Shown: in pieces, positions 15,001 through 25,046 of the stretch
How positions within the stretch are numbered: position 1 is the first letter of the stretch
How the letters are laid out: each line of letters starts with the position of its first letter
Source of the DNA: Prostheceraeus crozeri
Lineage: Eukaryota > Platyhelminthes > Polycladida > Euryleptidae
Direction: 5' to 3'
Assembly (NCBI GenBank): GCA_907163375.1
Contig: CAJQUW010001409.1
Location: forward strand, 62,001 to 126,000
DNA: 64,000 nucleotides
Translations under genes and position numbers: made by a program
Notes under the pieces: generated by a model
Database searches by the model: none
What the model saw: only the letters and a program-made list of their open reading frames with translations
Told to the model about the DNA's origin: nothing

Positions 15001-18000
15001 AAGAAATTTATAATCCTCTTCCTCCCCGGACGATAGTCACTGACAACAGCTGAAATATATTGCTGTTTGTAAATAAATAACTCTTTCCTTCTATAAATCA
15101 GTAAACCATGGCACTCAGCAACTACACATAGCTGTGTATAACCCATATTACAAAATTTCATCAATTGCAAAGCTGCAAAATGTGGAAGACTTCTGAGATT
15201 CGTGAAGAAATATTTTAGTATTTCAACATATTTCTGAGCATGAAAATGGACTGTGGCTTTACATGACATTTTTCGTTTGTAGTCAATTTTTTGGGAGGAT
15301 CAAGCAATGATTAAGATCGATAAATTCAAACATCGTCACAATCTTCATTATCAAAGTAAGAATGATTTTGACCAAAGTGTGAAAAACACTTGAAATCAAG
15401 AGATAATCGTAAACGTGGACAACAAACTATGATCTGGGTTGAAATGCTTGGAATGGCTACATACAACTACAAAAGTACCTTGAGGGACTCGAGAGATAGA
15501 ATATTTTGCAAAGATGTAACGCCTATAGAGATATGTAGCAAATCCCAACCTCTTACCCTCAACCACCCAAAATAAGGAGGCTTTTGAGTTCTTCACTTCA
15601 TCGTTGTAAATATGGCCGTGAATAAAACTTGTTCTCAGATACTAAGTAAGTGTTCTTCAGTGTCACAGCAAGAAGATCTGCAATCTCAGATGTTGTGAGA
15701 CCTTTGTACTTGTATAGTAGATTTCAATTTACCAAATGCTCCAATGGTATTACAAGTTACGTGGGGAATTCTTGATATTATATTTGTGCCTGCGAGGTGA
15801 TTTCAATCATTAGTAGATACTTTATGCAGTTTCTAATGTCTTGATCTACAGGCATCTAGAAATTAGACAAAATATTCAAGTTCCCTCAAACAAAAATAGT
15901 TCATTACTCAACACCCCATTATTGGGATATATTCCTTTGGTCATGCAAGTTCTGCTCTTCAGGCGACCTATAAGTCTGGGCTATCAAACTGAAGTCAGCA
16001 TTCAAACTATTCTTGACTTTTACATTCTTGAATTTACCTGTACAAATCGAGTTATCAACAGTAGAACGAGTTGGGGATCTGGCAACCAGTTCCGGAATAT
16101 TCAATGACATCTTTTTCATCAAATCCATCGCACCATCTTTATTTCTTGGTCCAAAAATATATACACTTCCGTCTGTAGGATCAGGTAGTGAGAATGGTCT
16201 GAAAGCACAAACATGCATAGCTACGTAATTACACGAATCAAGTCTGAACCAATTCAATTTTCTTTTGTTAATTTAGATTGTAAAATTCTAATTCAGAACG
16301 TGACCATGCTTACCGGTGGTAAGCGAAATGCATAGCTATTCGCAGTGAAGACTTGTTTTCATAACCTGACATCTCTTTTCCACGGCTCCATAACTTGGAT
16401 CACATTCATGACACAGGGCTTATTCAAAACTAGGCAATTATACGTAAGCAAATGTTACAGTTGTACACGTCACTCGTCACAGGTTTTAAGAGAACTGAAA
16501 CTGAAATATTTTGCGGCAAACCTATGCAATTTTATTGGAATGTTTTATCTGATTGTGTCAAAAGTGATTTCGAAGTAAAGAATGGATTTTTCAGTTTGCA
16601 ATAATTACGCAGACTAAGCCATTCGGCCATCGAAAAATTAAATTGTTCTGCGAATGGAATGACTTTATATCAACGTCACACTGCCTCAATAATGTATCAC
16701 ATGTCTCATGAATACATCGCATACAAATGCGGCCGTGACACTTGCAGTAGTGATTGATTGCATGTTTGTAAATATTTTGACTGTGATTCTTTTAAGATAT
16801 CCTAGTATATGGGTATATAAAGGTCATACTTCATTTCCAATGCAGATGCGGTTATGAATATTTCGCTTTAGTTACTCTACACAAATGTATTCCTTCTTGC
16901 GCAAAGTAGCAATGTAACAAGCATACCGTGTTTCAGTATTTTCTTATTGAGATTGATCTTTTCATCTTTCGAGCACTTCCTAATGCACATGCTTTATGGA
17001 AAATTCGTTCATCAACTCAAACTTAACGGACTTTCCTGAATTCCTCCTCGATTTTCATGCAGACGATGCCATGGTGTCCTAGAATTGGCGATTTTCAAAA
17101 GATAAGTTTTCCGAAATTGAGATGTGATGATGATATGAGTGATAAAATGAAGAAATGGTTATGTACAATGAAGGAGGTGGAAGATGAGATGTACAAAGCA
17201 TGTGACGTGATAGGACGGATCGGAAGAAAATCCATGATTCCATGCACGTATCAACATCATAATTTATCATGTAAATTACTAAATTAGTCGTTGCCTGGAA
17301 TTAGAAGATATTCACTATCACTAAAATTGCTTCGATCTTGATATTCATTTTAATAGATAAGTTTCAGTTTCCCAAATTTTAACAATATGCATAACAGAAT
17401 TAAATTATCTAATCCTCCGCCCCTCCAAAGTAGTTGGAATACAACATAAAATTGTCTCCGCGATACTGGTTGGACCCTAGGTATCAAACTTGATTGAATA
17501 AAAACCCTAAACTTAATGGCACCAAGTTGTGCTGAAAAAGCGCGCCATAGTTATCGATGGAAATTTCTTTACAGTTGTTGGGAGCCTCCAATAAGAGAAA
17601 AAAATTATGCCTAATCACTAGGGCGACTTTATCATAAATATAATATATAATAGACATAATTTTGACTTTATTTTCAAGTAAATTTTTACCAAAAAATTTT
17701 GACTTGAATGTAAAATTTTTACCCAATCTTTTTACCTAATTCAGTTTTGTTTAACCAAAGAAAACATCATTTCAGACTCACAAGAAAACGTTACTTGTTT
17801 TAAACACATTTTATTATTGAGCCCACAAATGCAAAGTACTTCACGAAAAGAATGAATGCCTCTCAAACAACGAGTTAATTGTTACTGGCGTTGTAATTCA
17901 TTATTGCATAGTATTTAATGTTTTGGGGACAAAAGTTCCTGTTAAAACGCAGGAGATTTTTCAACTGGGAAAAGCTTCGTTCGATCGCGGCTGTGGTTGA

Positions 18001-21000
18001 TTGTGCACACAACAGAAGATTGTATTCAGTTGGTGAAATATCGTCACGTTAACAATCTCCATGATATCATTCTTAGATAAACGCAAGTTTATATATGATT
18101 TGATTTCACAGGGATCAATTCCGAAATCCAGACTGTTTACGTCCTGTATTACCTGACGAATGTTGTAGTTGGTTCCTTAGCATCGCTCCATTAGATGATG
18201 TAGAGGTCTATACGTTGCCACATCCACGAGTTGGTCAACAATTACTGTGCTGGAAACTGCAGATTTTGCACGACTTACAAGTAATCCATCATCCTCGAAA
18301 CCCAACACAATTTGTTTGACGTCGGAAAAGTGGTCTGCATACCAAAAAGCCGCGTTTAACCATGTTCCCCACATGGTTACGACCGGCTTTGGTGAACTTC
18401 CAATCGATGCAAAAAGAAGACGGCAATCACCATTTTTAACAGTGGCAGCCTTGATTGAGAAAATCAAACTGTCGACAGCCTCATACTTCGACTTCACAGG
18501 CAATGCATAGTTGTGCAACAGGTGCGCCATACACGTTACATGAAATAATGATGGATACATAGACTTCAAAGTTTTGCCCGCAAGAGTCATACAACGAGCT
18601 GCATCAGATAGCAGTAAAAGGAAATTATTGCGATGAACATTTAAATCTTTATCAACATCATCAATAGCATGGCACACTGTTTGATGATTGATGCTTCCTT
18701 CTAGCTGTCTACAGTCATATAGATAAGTAACTTCAGGTTTTTCTAGAATTCCGACAAGACTGTTCATAAACTTCCGACCAGAAATTTCCGTTTCGTCCAC
18801 CATTATAAATATTCTTTTTCCATTCACATATCGAAACAATTTCTGTTGTTCTAACTGAAAGAGTTTTGGCACATGTTGCCGACATGATGACTCAGATGGG
18901 CAATGATGAGATGACCCATAAAATCAAATAAATCTCGTATCGCTTGATGCTCCAATTTATGTAAAGGAATGTCAGCGGCTAAAAACGCCGTTGTTACATG
19001 CCTAGCCAGATCAAGCTTGAAGTTCAAGAAGGTCTGATATTCATGCTTTGATGAGGTGGGTACTGATGATGAAGCGGTAATTCTTTGTAACTTCGTCGCA
19101 TGTTTGGCACTTTTACGATGACTGTCAATCATAAACTGCTTCGCGTATTTCACCGGGCATTCACAAAGCACACAGAAAAGTTCATTCCTTGGTGTTACTT
19201 TAAATTCTTGAGGATATTGGCAAGTAATTCTTTTGCACTTTCAGCTGTCTTGGGCATTTCGAACAATCGAAGATAGTCAGTGTCAGTTAACAAAAAGATG
19301 TAGTTATGCGTGTTGAAATCCTTGAGAGAAAATTTGGTGTCCCAATAGCTTAGCTTTTTGTTTTGATTGAAAAGAGTTCGGAAAACCCAGATCTAAAAAT
19401 AGCGCTAAAAAAAGGCCAGGTGTCTAAAAATAGCGCCTGGGAAAACCAGATTCCTGAAAAACTTACTGTCTTATTTAAACTTTTTGACCTTATTTGACCT
19501 TATTCATTTGTTTATTTTGACCGTATTTTTACTTTATTGACTTTTTGACTTTATTGGCCGCCCTACTAATCACAGATCGCCCAATGCATTAAACATCTGA
19601 AATGCATAACTTTAGCCTTTGGGACAACAAGAAATGAATAGCCCATGTTCAAATAATACCTGCTTCCTAACTTTGACAACGACCATTTGCTAACGGTCAG
19701 CTATTTCTGGGATACTTTATAGGCTTTACGCGCGTTCATAAACGTACTTTGAAATGAATCATGTTTACTTATTAGATAATATTTGAGCATGTAAAATTAA
19801 TCGCATATATTGCGATGTCACGCTGATATTTAGCAGATTATGAGCCACCATTTTTAAATTCAAGTATAATTTATTAAAATATCATGTATCTGACAAATAT
19901 ACATCCGCATGAACTGCCTGTCTCCTGAAATTTATAGAACACTATGTAAACCTTGAAATGAATGATGATGCCAAAATCAAAAGCTTATAATAAGTTTGTA
20001 CAGCAGAGATAGGACATATTGAGCAAAACCGTAGAATTTGAAATATACAGGTAGGCTGATAAAGACCTAAATGCTTTTAAATAGTTAACAAGAACGTCTT
20101 TAATTGATAATATCAAATAAATGACTTTCGCTCCGGGCAATTGACACAACATATACCAGTATATCAATGAATGAGACAACAAGGAATAGATCATCGCAGC
20201 ACAAAATTGAATTCCATTTCCTGATTGTCACAGACACTATGTGTGTGTTACATTACGGTACTATCCTGAAACAAGTGCAAAATCAAGGATAGAATATACA
20301 GGTAACACCCATAAATTCTGTATAACACTTACGTATTAAAAACTGTCGTTTGTATAATCGGCTCTGGAAATGAAGGGGAAAAAGAAAATAATTGTGATTG
20401 ATTTCATGACACTTCTTTTCTAAATAGAATGATTCATGATCTCCACAAAAGAAAGTTTGTTAGTGGAAAGACTCGTGACTTCGAATTTCCGAAGGATTAT
20501 GAAGGTTCAAGGTTAGTGTACATAGATGTAATGTAATGAATAAGCTCGTCAATTTCAAGGGATCTAGAAACATAGCGACACATCTTCTGCAAGGATTCAA
20601 TGCGTGAGGGAAGATAGTAGACTATATTAAGCGGCGATTAAAATGAGCATGGAGTTGTAAGAAAGACTAACTTAAGCAGATTAATATTTTGACGTTCAAT
20701 TACAGTTTTTAGCAACATTACTAGTAATGTCAAAAAATGCTCTGAGCTGCATTTACCAAAAATATGTTGACCAATACTTTGGTCTTTCAACCAGCTAAAT
20801 AAATATTGAGAGACGGAAATATTGGTCAACATCATGTTTTTGATTAGTGTATGTCATAGCTTCCATCAGGGATGCAGAGCTCTAGCATATTGATAACACT
20901 ACGACTCCGTGGCTTAAAAATATAGTACTAAGAAGCAATGTAAAAATGATCGATAAATAATGAATTATGATGGCTAGGCTTTGTGGCATACTATACTGCA

Positions 21001-23550
21001 TTATTCGGGCAATCTACACTGAGTGTTCTCACTTCTCAGTATACATGACTTGCAGTAGAAAAGCGTAAGAACCACGATTTACATGCCGTATGGACGCATT
21101 CAAGGATTAATGAGCCAGCTAGATTGCCATCATCAGCTAAATAAAAGTTTGATTTGCAGATCGCGTTTTAATCTGTAACCTGCCACAGGTCACTGTAGGC
21201 CTATCTGAACCTCATGCATGAAGCTTCATAAAATACGTAACTGACCAATTCCAAACACTTTCTATGAAAGCTGATCGACTATGCACAACTTCATATTATA
21301 TGTCTGATATTCAAGTGGGATATTAACAGTTTAATTTTTTAAAAATTAAGAAAGCGCTTTATTAATAAGATTCACAGCATACATGCAATTCACCACAGGA
21401 TTTTATTGTTTGTTCCTAAAAGCATGATGACCTCTACAATCTAATCAGAGATTTTAATTGAGATCAGAAGTCATTGATACTAGAAGCTTCAAGCCCGAGA
21501 GGAGGCGCTCGGGTCTAGTAGGTCGGGAGTCCGTGGTACTATCACTTGATAGAGCTCCGACTCCTGTCAAAATGATAGGACTTCGGAACTCGGACTCCAC
21601 ATCCTGATTTTCATGATAATTTCCTTAATATACTAACTTCAGTGATAGCAATTACCTAATTTTGCATGGAGAACAGCATGAATTTACATTGCTGACCTTT
21701 ACCGGTCACCAATGCTACAGGGTGCTTCAGGGTGGACAGCGCAAATCTATTGTTATGACTTAATATTAATGAAGTATATCTAATCTATTAACACACTAAA
21801 ATTAATTAGGTATTCAAGAAAAAATATTTTTCAATGGTCTAGCCTTGTCAATTAAGGAAGAAATCTTATGCGAAAATTTTTTGAAATTTTTTGACTAAAT
21901 ACCTAGTTGACATTTGTGATCCAAAGGAGATAAGTAGCATTCTTCCACTGCACACAGTTTCTGTTCATTGGAGCATGATATCGAAGTCTTTCTTTACAAA
22001 TTTAGTTGATATTATTGAAGAAATAATTTTATCCATAAGAATATGTCGCCTTCTGACACAATATTACATCATGATCTGAGCACCTCATCTTGTCTGTAAA
22101 AAACTTAAATTTCGATTCATCTATCAATCGTAGTAATAACAATTTGTGTTGATATTTTCAGAGTTCACTAGTAGTCTTCCCCGGTGAAGCGCGCATGTAT
22201 GCGGCTAATCATATTTGATATCTTAGCCACACTCCCTTATGTACCCATGGGAAGGTGGCTCTCCTGGACCCCTAAACAGTTTTGATATTTCTTCCAAAAT
22301 ATAACAGTTACGACTTCATCGTGATTTCTTGCTTCTACGCATTTCGGGTAACCAATCCAAATTTTGTCAAACTTCGCCCATGGGAACATCAAAAAAATTT
22401 GACCTGCATTCAAAATCACCGGTGCTCTCTGAAAATCAAATAATTTTGTCAATTTCTTATAAAAATTGAGTATCTTAATCCGTTCAAATTGCCAACAGAC
22501 CATTAACAAGTTCAAATGAAGTTATAATTAACATTTTCAGTCATCCGCATGGATATCCAATGCATTTTTTGTATTAATAATAACAATATCATATTAATAC
22601 TACATACAATAGATAAATAAGCAAGTGTTCGTTTTATGCTATAAATGGTGGATTCCAAGTATAAAATGGACTGATTATCATGCCTCACAACATTTTTGAT
22701 GCATTTGTTGATGTAGATGTGCAGTCACTGCATTTTTCTACTCATAATATATCTGAGTTTCTGACAGGTTATTCACAATCTGCATATATAAATCAGCACG
22801 GCTCTACTGCCTCAACACAATCAAGCATGCTCCCAACATTGTCTTTAGAAGCTTTGATGCGACAACTGACGAAATCAGCCATGAATAATTCAGTCATGGA
22901 AGAGTGGAGATAAGAAATGCAATGAGTACTACTTAAAGATTCAATAGAAAAATTAAGATTTGACAAACAATTTCTAGATACATGCACACATGCATTAACG
23001 TTTAAAGAAAACTAAGCATTAAGTTCTATTCAGACATGAAAGCTAATAAAGCTCTGATATGTCCAGTGTATTGTACTTGTACTGAAAAGTATGAATGATT
23101 CGACTCACTCACTTTCTTTCAACTTCCACTTTACTGTTCCTTTGTATTTGTTCAAAGCATAGAGATATCCATCCAATGTGGAAACAATCAAAAGAGGCTC
23201 TTGAGTTGCCTGAATTAGATAAAAAACAGCTACATGTATACAGGTATTTCGCTCAATCAGAATCAAATTTGAATGGACAGTCTTTTATAATTTCCAAGTA
23301 CTTACCCTTATTACTGGGTGCTCCTTTTGATTTTCCGGAACATCTTTCCCAACATTTATTAGAGTTTCATGTATCATCTCCTTCGTGACGAAATTCTTAG
23401 TTGCATTGGCACTGGTACTGCTACACTGGGCATCTACGCATATGAAATAAAGATAAATATATACAAATTTCAGGACACCACAAAAAATACTTCAATGATA
23501 GTTAACTCACTCATAATAGCGATGATCAGAAGAAACATCATGATTCCCAT
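1..23550 (-). CDS. IRE1: IRE1 (ERN1) unfolded-protein sensor, 5' half of the gene (exons 1-11)
   Basis: IRE1 is a type I ER membrane protein. Its luminal domain senses unfolded protein and dimerises; its cytosolic kinase/RNase then splices XBP1 mRNA. Ten exons (23511-23550, 23306-23433, 23113-23209, 20333-20363, 16038-16198, 12864-13041, 11952-12010, 11830-11889, 7397-7574, 4617-5004) join with matching phases into 1320 nt, 440 residues. Visible in order: signal peptide MGIMMFLLIIAIMNAQC; STLDGYLYALNKYKGTVKW (human STLDGSLHAVSKRTGSIKW); LPDPTDGSVY; IPELVARSP; WFVIDPDTG; LYLGRSEY; KWNITYSDYAA, keeping the N-glycosylation sequon; TLYVGMTGSGLYALP; and a transmembrane helix near residues 418-437. 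An eleventh exon at 1-94 starts the linker. Kinase and RNase exons are outside the window. Introns are 96 to about 4,500 bp, several carrying transposons. No coding damage is seen, so the gene is probably functional. Confidence 0.95.
185..932. repeat. Long inverted repeat: 347-bp arms, 54-bp loop
   Basis: Arms 185-531 and 586-932 are reverse complements with only scattered substitutions. The outer ends begin TAGTCCGGGAGCTAGCG and end with its complement. There is no coding potential beyond mirror ORFs. It sits in IRE1 intron 10, its near edge about 85 bp from the exon 11 acceptor. It resembles a foldback or MITE-type element; flanks TAT and TAA give no convincing target duplication. Confidence 0.9.
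2344..2551. repeat. Inverted repeat with ribozyme-like centre
   Basis: Arms about 2344-2430 and 2486-2551 are imperfect reverse complements sharing the stretch CTATTTACAC and its flanks. The right arm contains CTGAGGC, a GCG/CGC hairpin and GAAACG near 2462-2500, the order of hammerhead core elements, but no matching outer stem. I read it as paired decayed tails of a Penelope-like or retrozyme-like repeat, in IRE1 intron 10. Confidence 0.5.
3748..3861 (-). pseudogene. Possible retroelement GIY-YIG C-terminal relic
   Basis: Within a longer open frame (3595-4011), about 38 residues containing RLEGMRILHSSESSKIRIIE and DALYLWLK resemble the C-terminal end of GIY-YIG nucleases carried by Penelope-like elements, which end in a histidine/ILHS motif and an E-A-L helix. 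No GIY or YIG strand is visible. It may be chance; it lies in IRE1 intron 10. Confidence 0.3.
4617..5004 (-). CDS. IRE1: IRE1 exon 10: end of luminal domain and transmembrane helix
   Basis: Acceptor TTTTCAG|G, donor AAG|GTGAGT, ending in phase 0. It encodes STLYVGMTGSGLYALPAITH (human TLYVGKYSTSLYASPSMVH), a Pro/Ser-rich juxtamembrane spacer of about 80 residues, and a membrane span FICICITLAFVLLLAGFAI followed by LKK, a typical stop-transfer. The spacer is shorter than in human IRE1. Confidence 0.93.
6249..6340. repeat. Possible hAT-type terminal fragment (ATCGGCCGAT-rich)
   Basis: TAGGGATGTGCTGATA followed by repeats of CCGATAA and TATCGGCCGATAT resembles the ends of some non-autonomous hAT elements. 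No matching opposite end or target duplication was found nearby, so it is a solo relic or chance. In IRE1 intron 9. Confidence 0.3.
7397..7574 (-). CDS. IRE1: IRE1 exon 9: luminal domain
   Basis: Acceptor ATGCAG|AT, donor CG|GTAAGT. It encodes EFLWTAELGSTVVAAYQLSW, then HDLSLHRVPTFSFGSETLSY and MLDQIGKSDHDFLRSGTF. Human counterpart: VLWIQNYASPVVAFYVWQRE followed by GLRKVMHINVAVETLRYL. Confidence 0.92.
11226..11440 (-). pseudogene. LINE reverse transcriptase relic
   Basis: The minus-strand frame contains GVPQRSSIGPLIFAYFLSDL, the eroded form of the LINE RT block GVPQGS.LGPLLF...INDL. It is followed by a stretch where the F-A-D-D motif should be (here FLTNN) and NNDSLDKAQ. It is 5' and 3' truncated, with the catalytic Asp pair lost, so it is old. 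In IRE1 intron 8. Confidence 0.6.
11830..11889 (-). CDS. IRE1: IRE1 exon 8: luminal domain
   Basis: Acceptor GCAG|AT, donor A|GTGAGT. It encodes DLKILTSTQNGRLVTLKSKT. It matches the position of human YKMSHFVSNGDGLVVTVDSE. The intron to exon 7 is only 62 bp, the shortest in the gene. Confidence 0.85.
11952..12010 (-). CDS. IRE1: IRE1 exon 7: N-glycosylation-site exon
   Basis: Acceptor TTTTCAG|ATGG, donor G|GTGAGT. It encodes WNITYSDYAAHTVEESKEY; with the preceding split codon this gives KWNITYSDYAA, matching human RWNATYFDYAA and keeping an Asn-X-Thr sequon. Confidence 0.92.
12864..13041 (-). CDS. IRE1: IRE1 exon 6: luminal core
   Basis: Acceptor TTTTCAG|GC, donor AA|GTAAGA. It encodes SKSGIWFVIDPDTGQKLEEI, a linker with a Cys-Pro (CPMRS), and HLYLGRSEYKLVVVDAYSKK. 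Human equivalents are KKQDIWYVIDLLTGEKQQTL and LLYLGRTEYTITMYDTKT. It lies in the core luminal domain used for dimerisation and peptide contact. Confidence 0.95.
16038..16198 (-). CDS. IRE1: IRE1 exon 5: luminal domain
   Basis: Acceptor TTTCAG|ACC, donor ACAG|GTAAAT. It encodes PFSLPDPTDGSVYIFGPRNK, an insertion-bearing loop DGAMDLMKKM, then SLNIPELVARSPTRSTVDN and SICTG. It aligns with human LPDPNDGSLYTLGSKNNEG and PFTIPELVQASPCRSSDG. Confidence 0.95.
17611..19573 (-). mobile_element. hAT DNA transposon with perfect 8-bp target duplication
   Basis: The element 17619-19565 (1,947 bp) starts TAGGGCGAC and ends with the complement, CGCCCTA, and is flanked on both sides by CTAATCAC (17611-17618 and 19566-19573), the 8-bp duplication hAT transposases make. 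The inside encodes a hAT transposase on the minus strand, now frameshifted. Subterminal regions are rich in GTCAAAAAGT-like and TTTTTAC-like motifs. It lies in IRE1 intron 4, antisense-free relative to the gene (same strand). The intact duplication suggests a moderately recent insertion, though the coding region has decayed. Confidence 0.9.
17876..19216 (-). pseudogene. hAT transposase pseudogene (CGG-binding-protein-like type)
   Basis: Read 5' to 3' on the minus strand: a BED-like zinc finger, ELFCVLCECPVKYAKQF then SHRKSAKH (C-x2-C, H-x5-H), near 19130-19200; IMVDETEISGRKF and LLLLSDAARCMTLAGK with the first two catalytic Asp positions; HVTCMAHLLHNYA with the family C-x2-H; and at 17876-18000 the C-terminal dimerisation block AIERSFSQLKNLLRFNRN with the catalytic Glu, ending NYNASNN. 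The open segments (18851-19171, 18177-18872, then the tail) are in different frames and a stop interrupts after ERC, so it has at least two frameshifts and cannot make a whole transposase. Confidence 0.85.
20333..20363 (-). CDS. IRE1: IRE1 exon 4: 31-nt micro-exon
   Basis: A very short exon between TTTCCAG|AG and AC|GTAAGTG. It encodes PIIQTTVFN with split codons at both ends (A|AG and AC|A), giving the continuous reading KLKEKPIIQTTVFNTPFSLP. The corresponding human stretch is LKEDPVLQVPTHVEEPAFLP. Both phases require it, and it is too short for ordinary ORF detection. Confidence 0.85.
20868..21614. mobile_element. Old non-autonomous element of the BED-hAT family
   Basis: Starts CAGGGATGCAGAG at 20868 and ends GGACTCCACATCCTG at 21606, resembling the ends of the well-preserved element at 51242-51965 and of similar length (739 against 724 bp). 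GACTCC/GGAGTC-rich subterminal DNA is recognisable at 21530-21600. Flanks GCTTCCAT and ATTTTCAT match at 5 of 8 positions, as expected for an aged duplication. No coding sequence remains. In IRE1 intron 3. Confidence 0.6.
23113..23209 (-). CDS. IRE1: IRE1 exon 3: first luminal beta-repeat
   Basis: Acceptor TTCAG|GCA, donor A|GTGAGT. It encodes 32 residues, ATQEPLLIVSTLDGYLYALN followed by KYKGTVKWKLKE, a close match to the human segment LLFVSTLDGSLHAVSKRTG. Phase 1 at the 3' end joins AAG with exon 4. This is one of the strongest identifiers of the gene. Confidence 0.95.
23306..23433 (-). CDS. IRE1: IRE1 exon 2: start of luminal domain
   Basis: Acceptor TGCGTAG|AT, donor AGG|GTAAGT. It encodes NAQC, the probable signal cleavage region, followed by a Ser/Thr/Asn-rich stretch and a hydrophilic spacer ending in HPVIR. 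The spacer is longer than in vertebrate IRE1, where the beta-propeller-like part begins soon after the leader. The phase fits both neighbours exactly. Confidence 0.85.
23511..23550 (-). CDS. IRE1: IRE1 exon 1: start codon and signal peptide
   Basis: The exon encodes MGIMMFLLIIAIM plus one base. The ATG at 23550 is chosen because an in-frame TGA lies four codons upstream and a hydrophobic leader follows at once. The donor is A|GTGAGT, phase 1, joining AAT (Asn) at exon 2. Two further Met codons at residues 4 and 5 could also start translation and would still leave a short leader. Any 5' untranslated exon is not identified. Confidence 0.85.
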
Positions 23551-23763
23551 AATTGAATTTCAAATATTCGTTTCGAGCTGTCTGCATAAAATGTGATAAA
23601 AATTGTTAGATGGAAGAAATTATTGACACAAAACCAACACAAAGCACTACATGGTGTTCAATTTAAAAGTTGACTCAATTTGTCTATCTTAAGATGAATC
23701 TAAAAATAGACATGACTACCTCTTTTCTTGGAAATTACAAATTAGACTTCTGGATTTGTCTTG

Positions 23764-23876
23764 TGGTGTTATCAGTGGTTCAGCGTTCATTTATCGTGGA
23801 ATCTTGAAATTGTGACGTGACTCATAAAGAGAAATGGTGTTATCAGTGGTTCAGCGTTCATTTGTCGTGGAATCTT
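23764..23876 (+). repeat. 42-bp direct duplication at the transposase start
   Basis: The segment at 23764-23805 recurs at 23835-23876 with a single A/G difference, giving a 71-bp period. It begins TGGTGTTATCAGTGG and contains the second codon onward of the transposase. The upstream copy lacks the preceding ATG and does not continue into the frame. Confidence 0.85.
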
Positions 23877-24889
23877 ACTTTCGATCTGGACGTTTTATTA
23901 ATGAGCGGTGGATTTATTCATTTGACGATTGCATTTCTGATTTTAACAGGCAGTTCCCGAATGTGGCTTCTCAAACTAAGCAAGCAATAAATGTTCTCAT
24001 TAAAAAGTTTAGGGCTACAGGTTCAGTTGAAAACAAGAAACATGTACGCCGACGTACTCGCCTTTCTGATGATGTTCTGCCAGGTATCAGGCAACGCATT
24101 CAACGCAGTCCCAAGAAATCTGCGCGACGTTTGTCTCGTGAAACTGGATTATCTGTTGGCAGTTGCCATTATGCACTTCGTAAATCACTGAAACTGTACC
24201 CCTACCGCATGTCTTCTTTATATGAACTTATTCCTACTGATTGTCAAAAACGAGTGGATTATTGCCAATGGTTTCAACAACATATGGATGATAATGCACT
24301 AGACATGACCTTCTTCAGTGACGAGGCATGGATCCACTTATCTGGCTACATAAACTCTCAAGACACTCGCATCTGGAGTGCTCATAACCCTCACGAGTTT
24401 GTCGAATAGCCCTTACATCCATTAAAGATTAGCATATGGATGGCTATGAGCAGACGCAGAATAGTGGGTCCGATATTTTTTCAAGGGAGATTGAATTCTG
24501 TGAGTTACTGTGAATTAATTAACCAGTTTGTGGCGCAGCTAACTGAGAATGAGAACCATAATGCGTGGTTCCGACAGGATTCAGCAACATGCCATGTCAG
24601 TAACCACACTTTGGCTCACTTACGAAGAACTTTTGAACAGAGACTGATCAGGAAAGGCCTCTGGGCACCCAGGTAACCTGATCTAACTCCTCTCGATTCC
24701 TTTGCATTCGGCTATATTAAGGATACAGCATTCTCTAAGAATCCGCATACGCTTGATGAACTGCGTACAATGGTTACTGATGTTATCCAAAACATCCCAC
24801 GTGAAGTTTTGATTAACGTTTTCCAGAACATACGTCGTCGTGTTGCTTTATGCATAGATCAACACGGCCAACAGTTTCAACACCTCTAA
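23834..24889 (+). pseudogene. Tc/mariner-like transposase, two in-frame stops
   Basis: One continuous frame of 351 codons. N-terminal helix-turn-helix region about residues 1-110 with RRRTRLSDDVLPGIRQRI, then the DDE core: FFSDEAWIHLSG (first Asp), NAWFRQDSATCHVSN (second Asp), PDLTPLDSFAFGYIKD (third Asp, 38 residues after the second). The length equals a whole transposase. It is broken by a TAG at 24407 and a TAA at 24674, with no frameshift, so loss of function is fairly recent. The start codon lies inside a duplicated 42-bp segment. Confidence 0.88.
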
Positions 24890-25046
24890 CTATGTTTGAC
24901 ACAACATTGTTTTTTATGTATCCTACATATACTGTATTGTATTGTATTGTTGAATTTTGTAATATTGAAATAACAGTTTAATCTATCAATTGAAATATAG
25001 ATATTCTATGGACAATTGAGTCAACTTTTAAATTGAACACCCTGTA

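Larger units (their letters stand above)
23648..25046 (+). mobile_element. Tc1/mariner-type transposon, upstream of IRE1
   Basis: Terminal inverted repeats of about 31 bp, sharing GTGTTCAATTTAAAAGTTGA, bound 23650-25044, with TA target duplications at 23648-23649 and 25045-25046. The 5' end reads CATGG where the 3' end gives CAGGG, so one end carries a change. A transposase frame fills the centre. The left end is 99 bp upstream of the IRE1 ATG, in its probable promoter or 5' leader, in the opposite orientation. Confidence 0.92.

Noticed and set aside
22237-22515. 92-residue minus-strand ORF with FPWAKFDKIWIGYPK
   Set aside because: Looks protein-like, but I see no known motif or splice context, and it lies in an IRE1 intron. 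It may be a repeat, but there is no second copy in the window.
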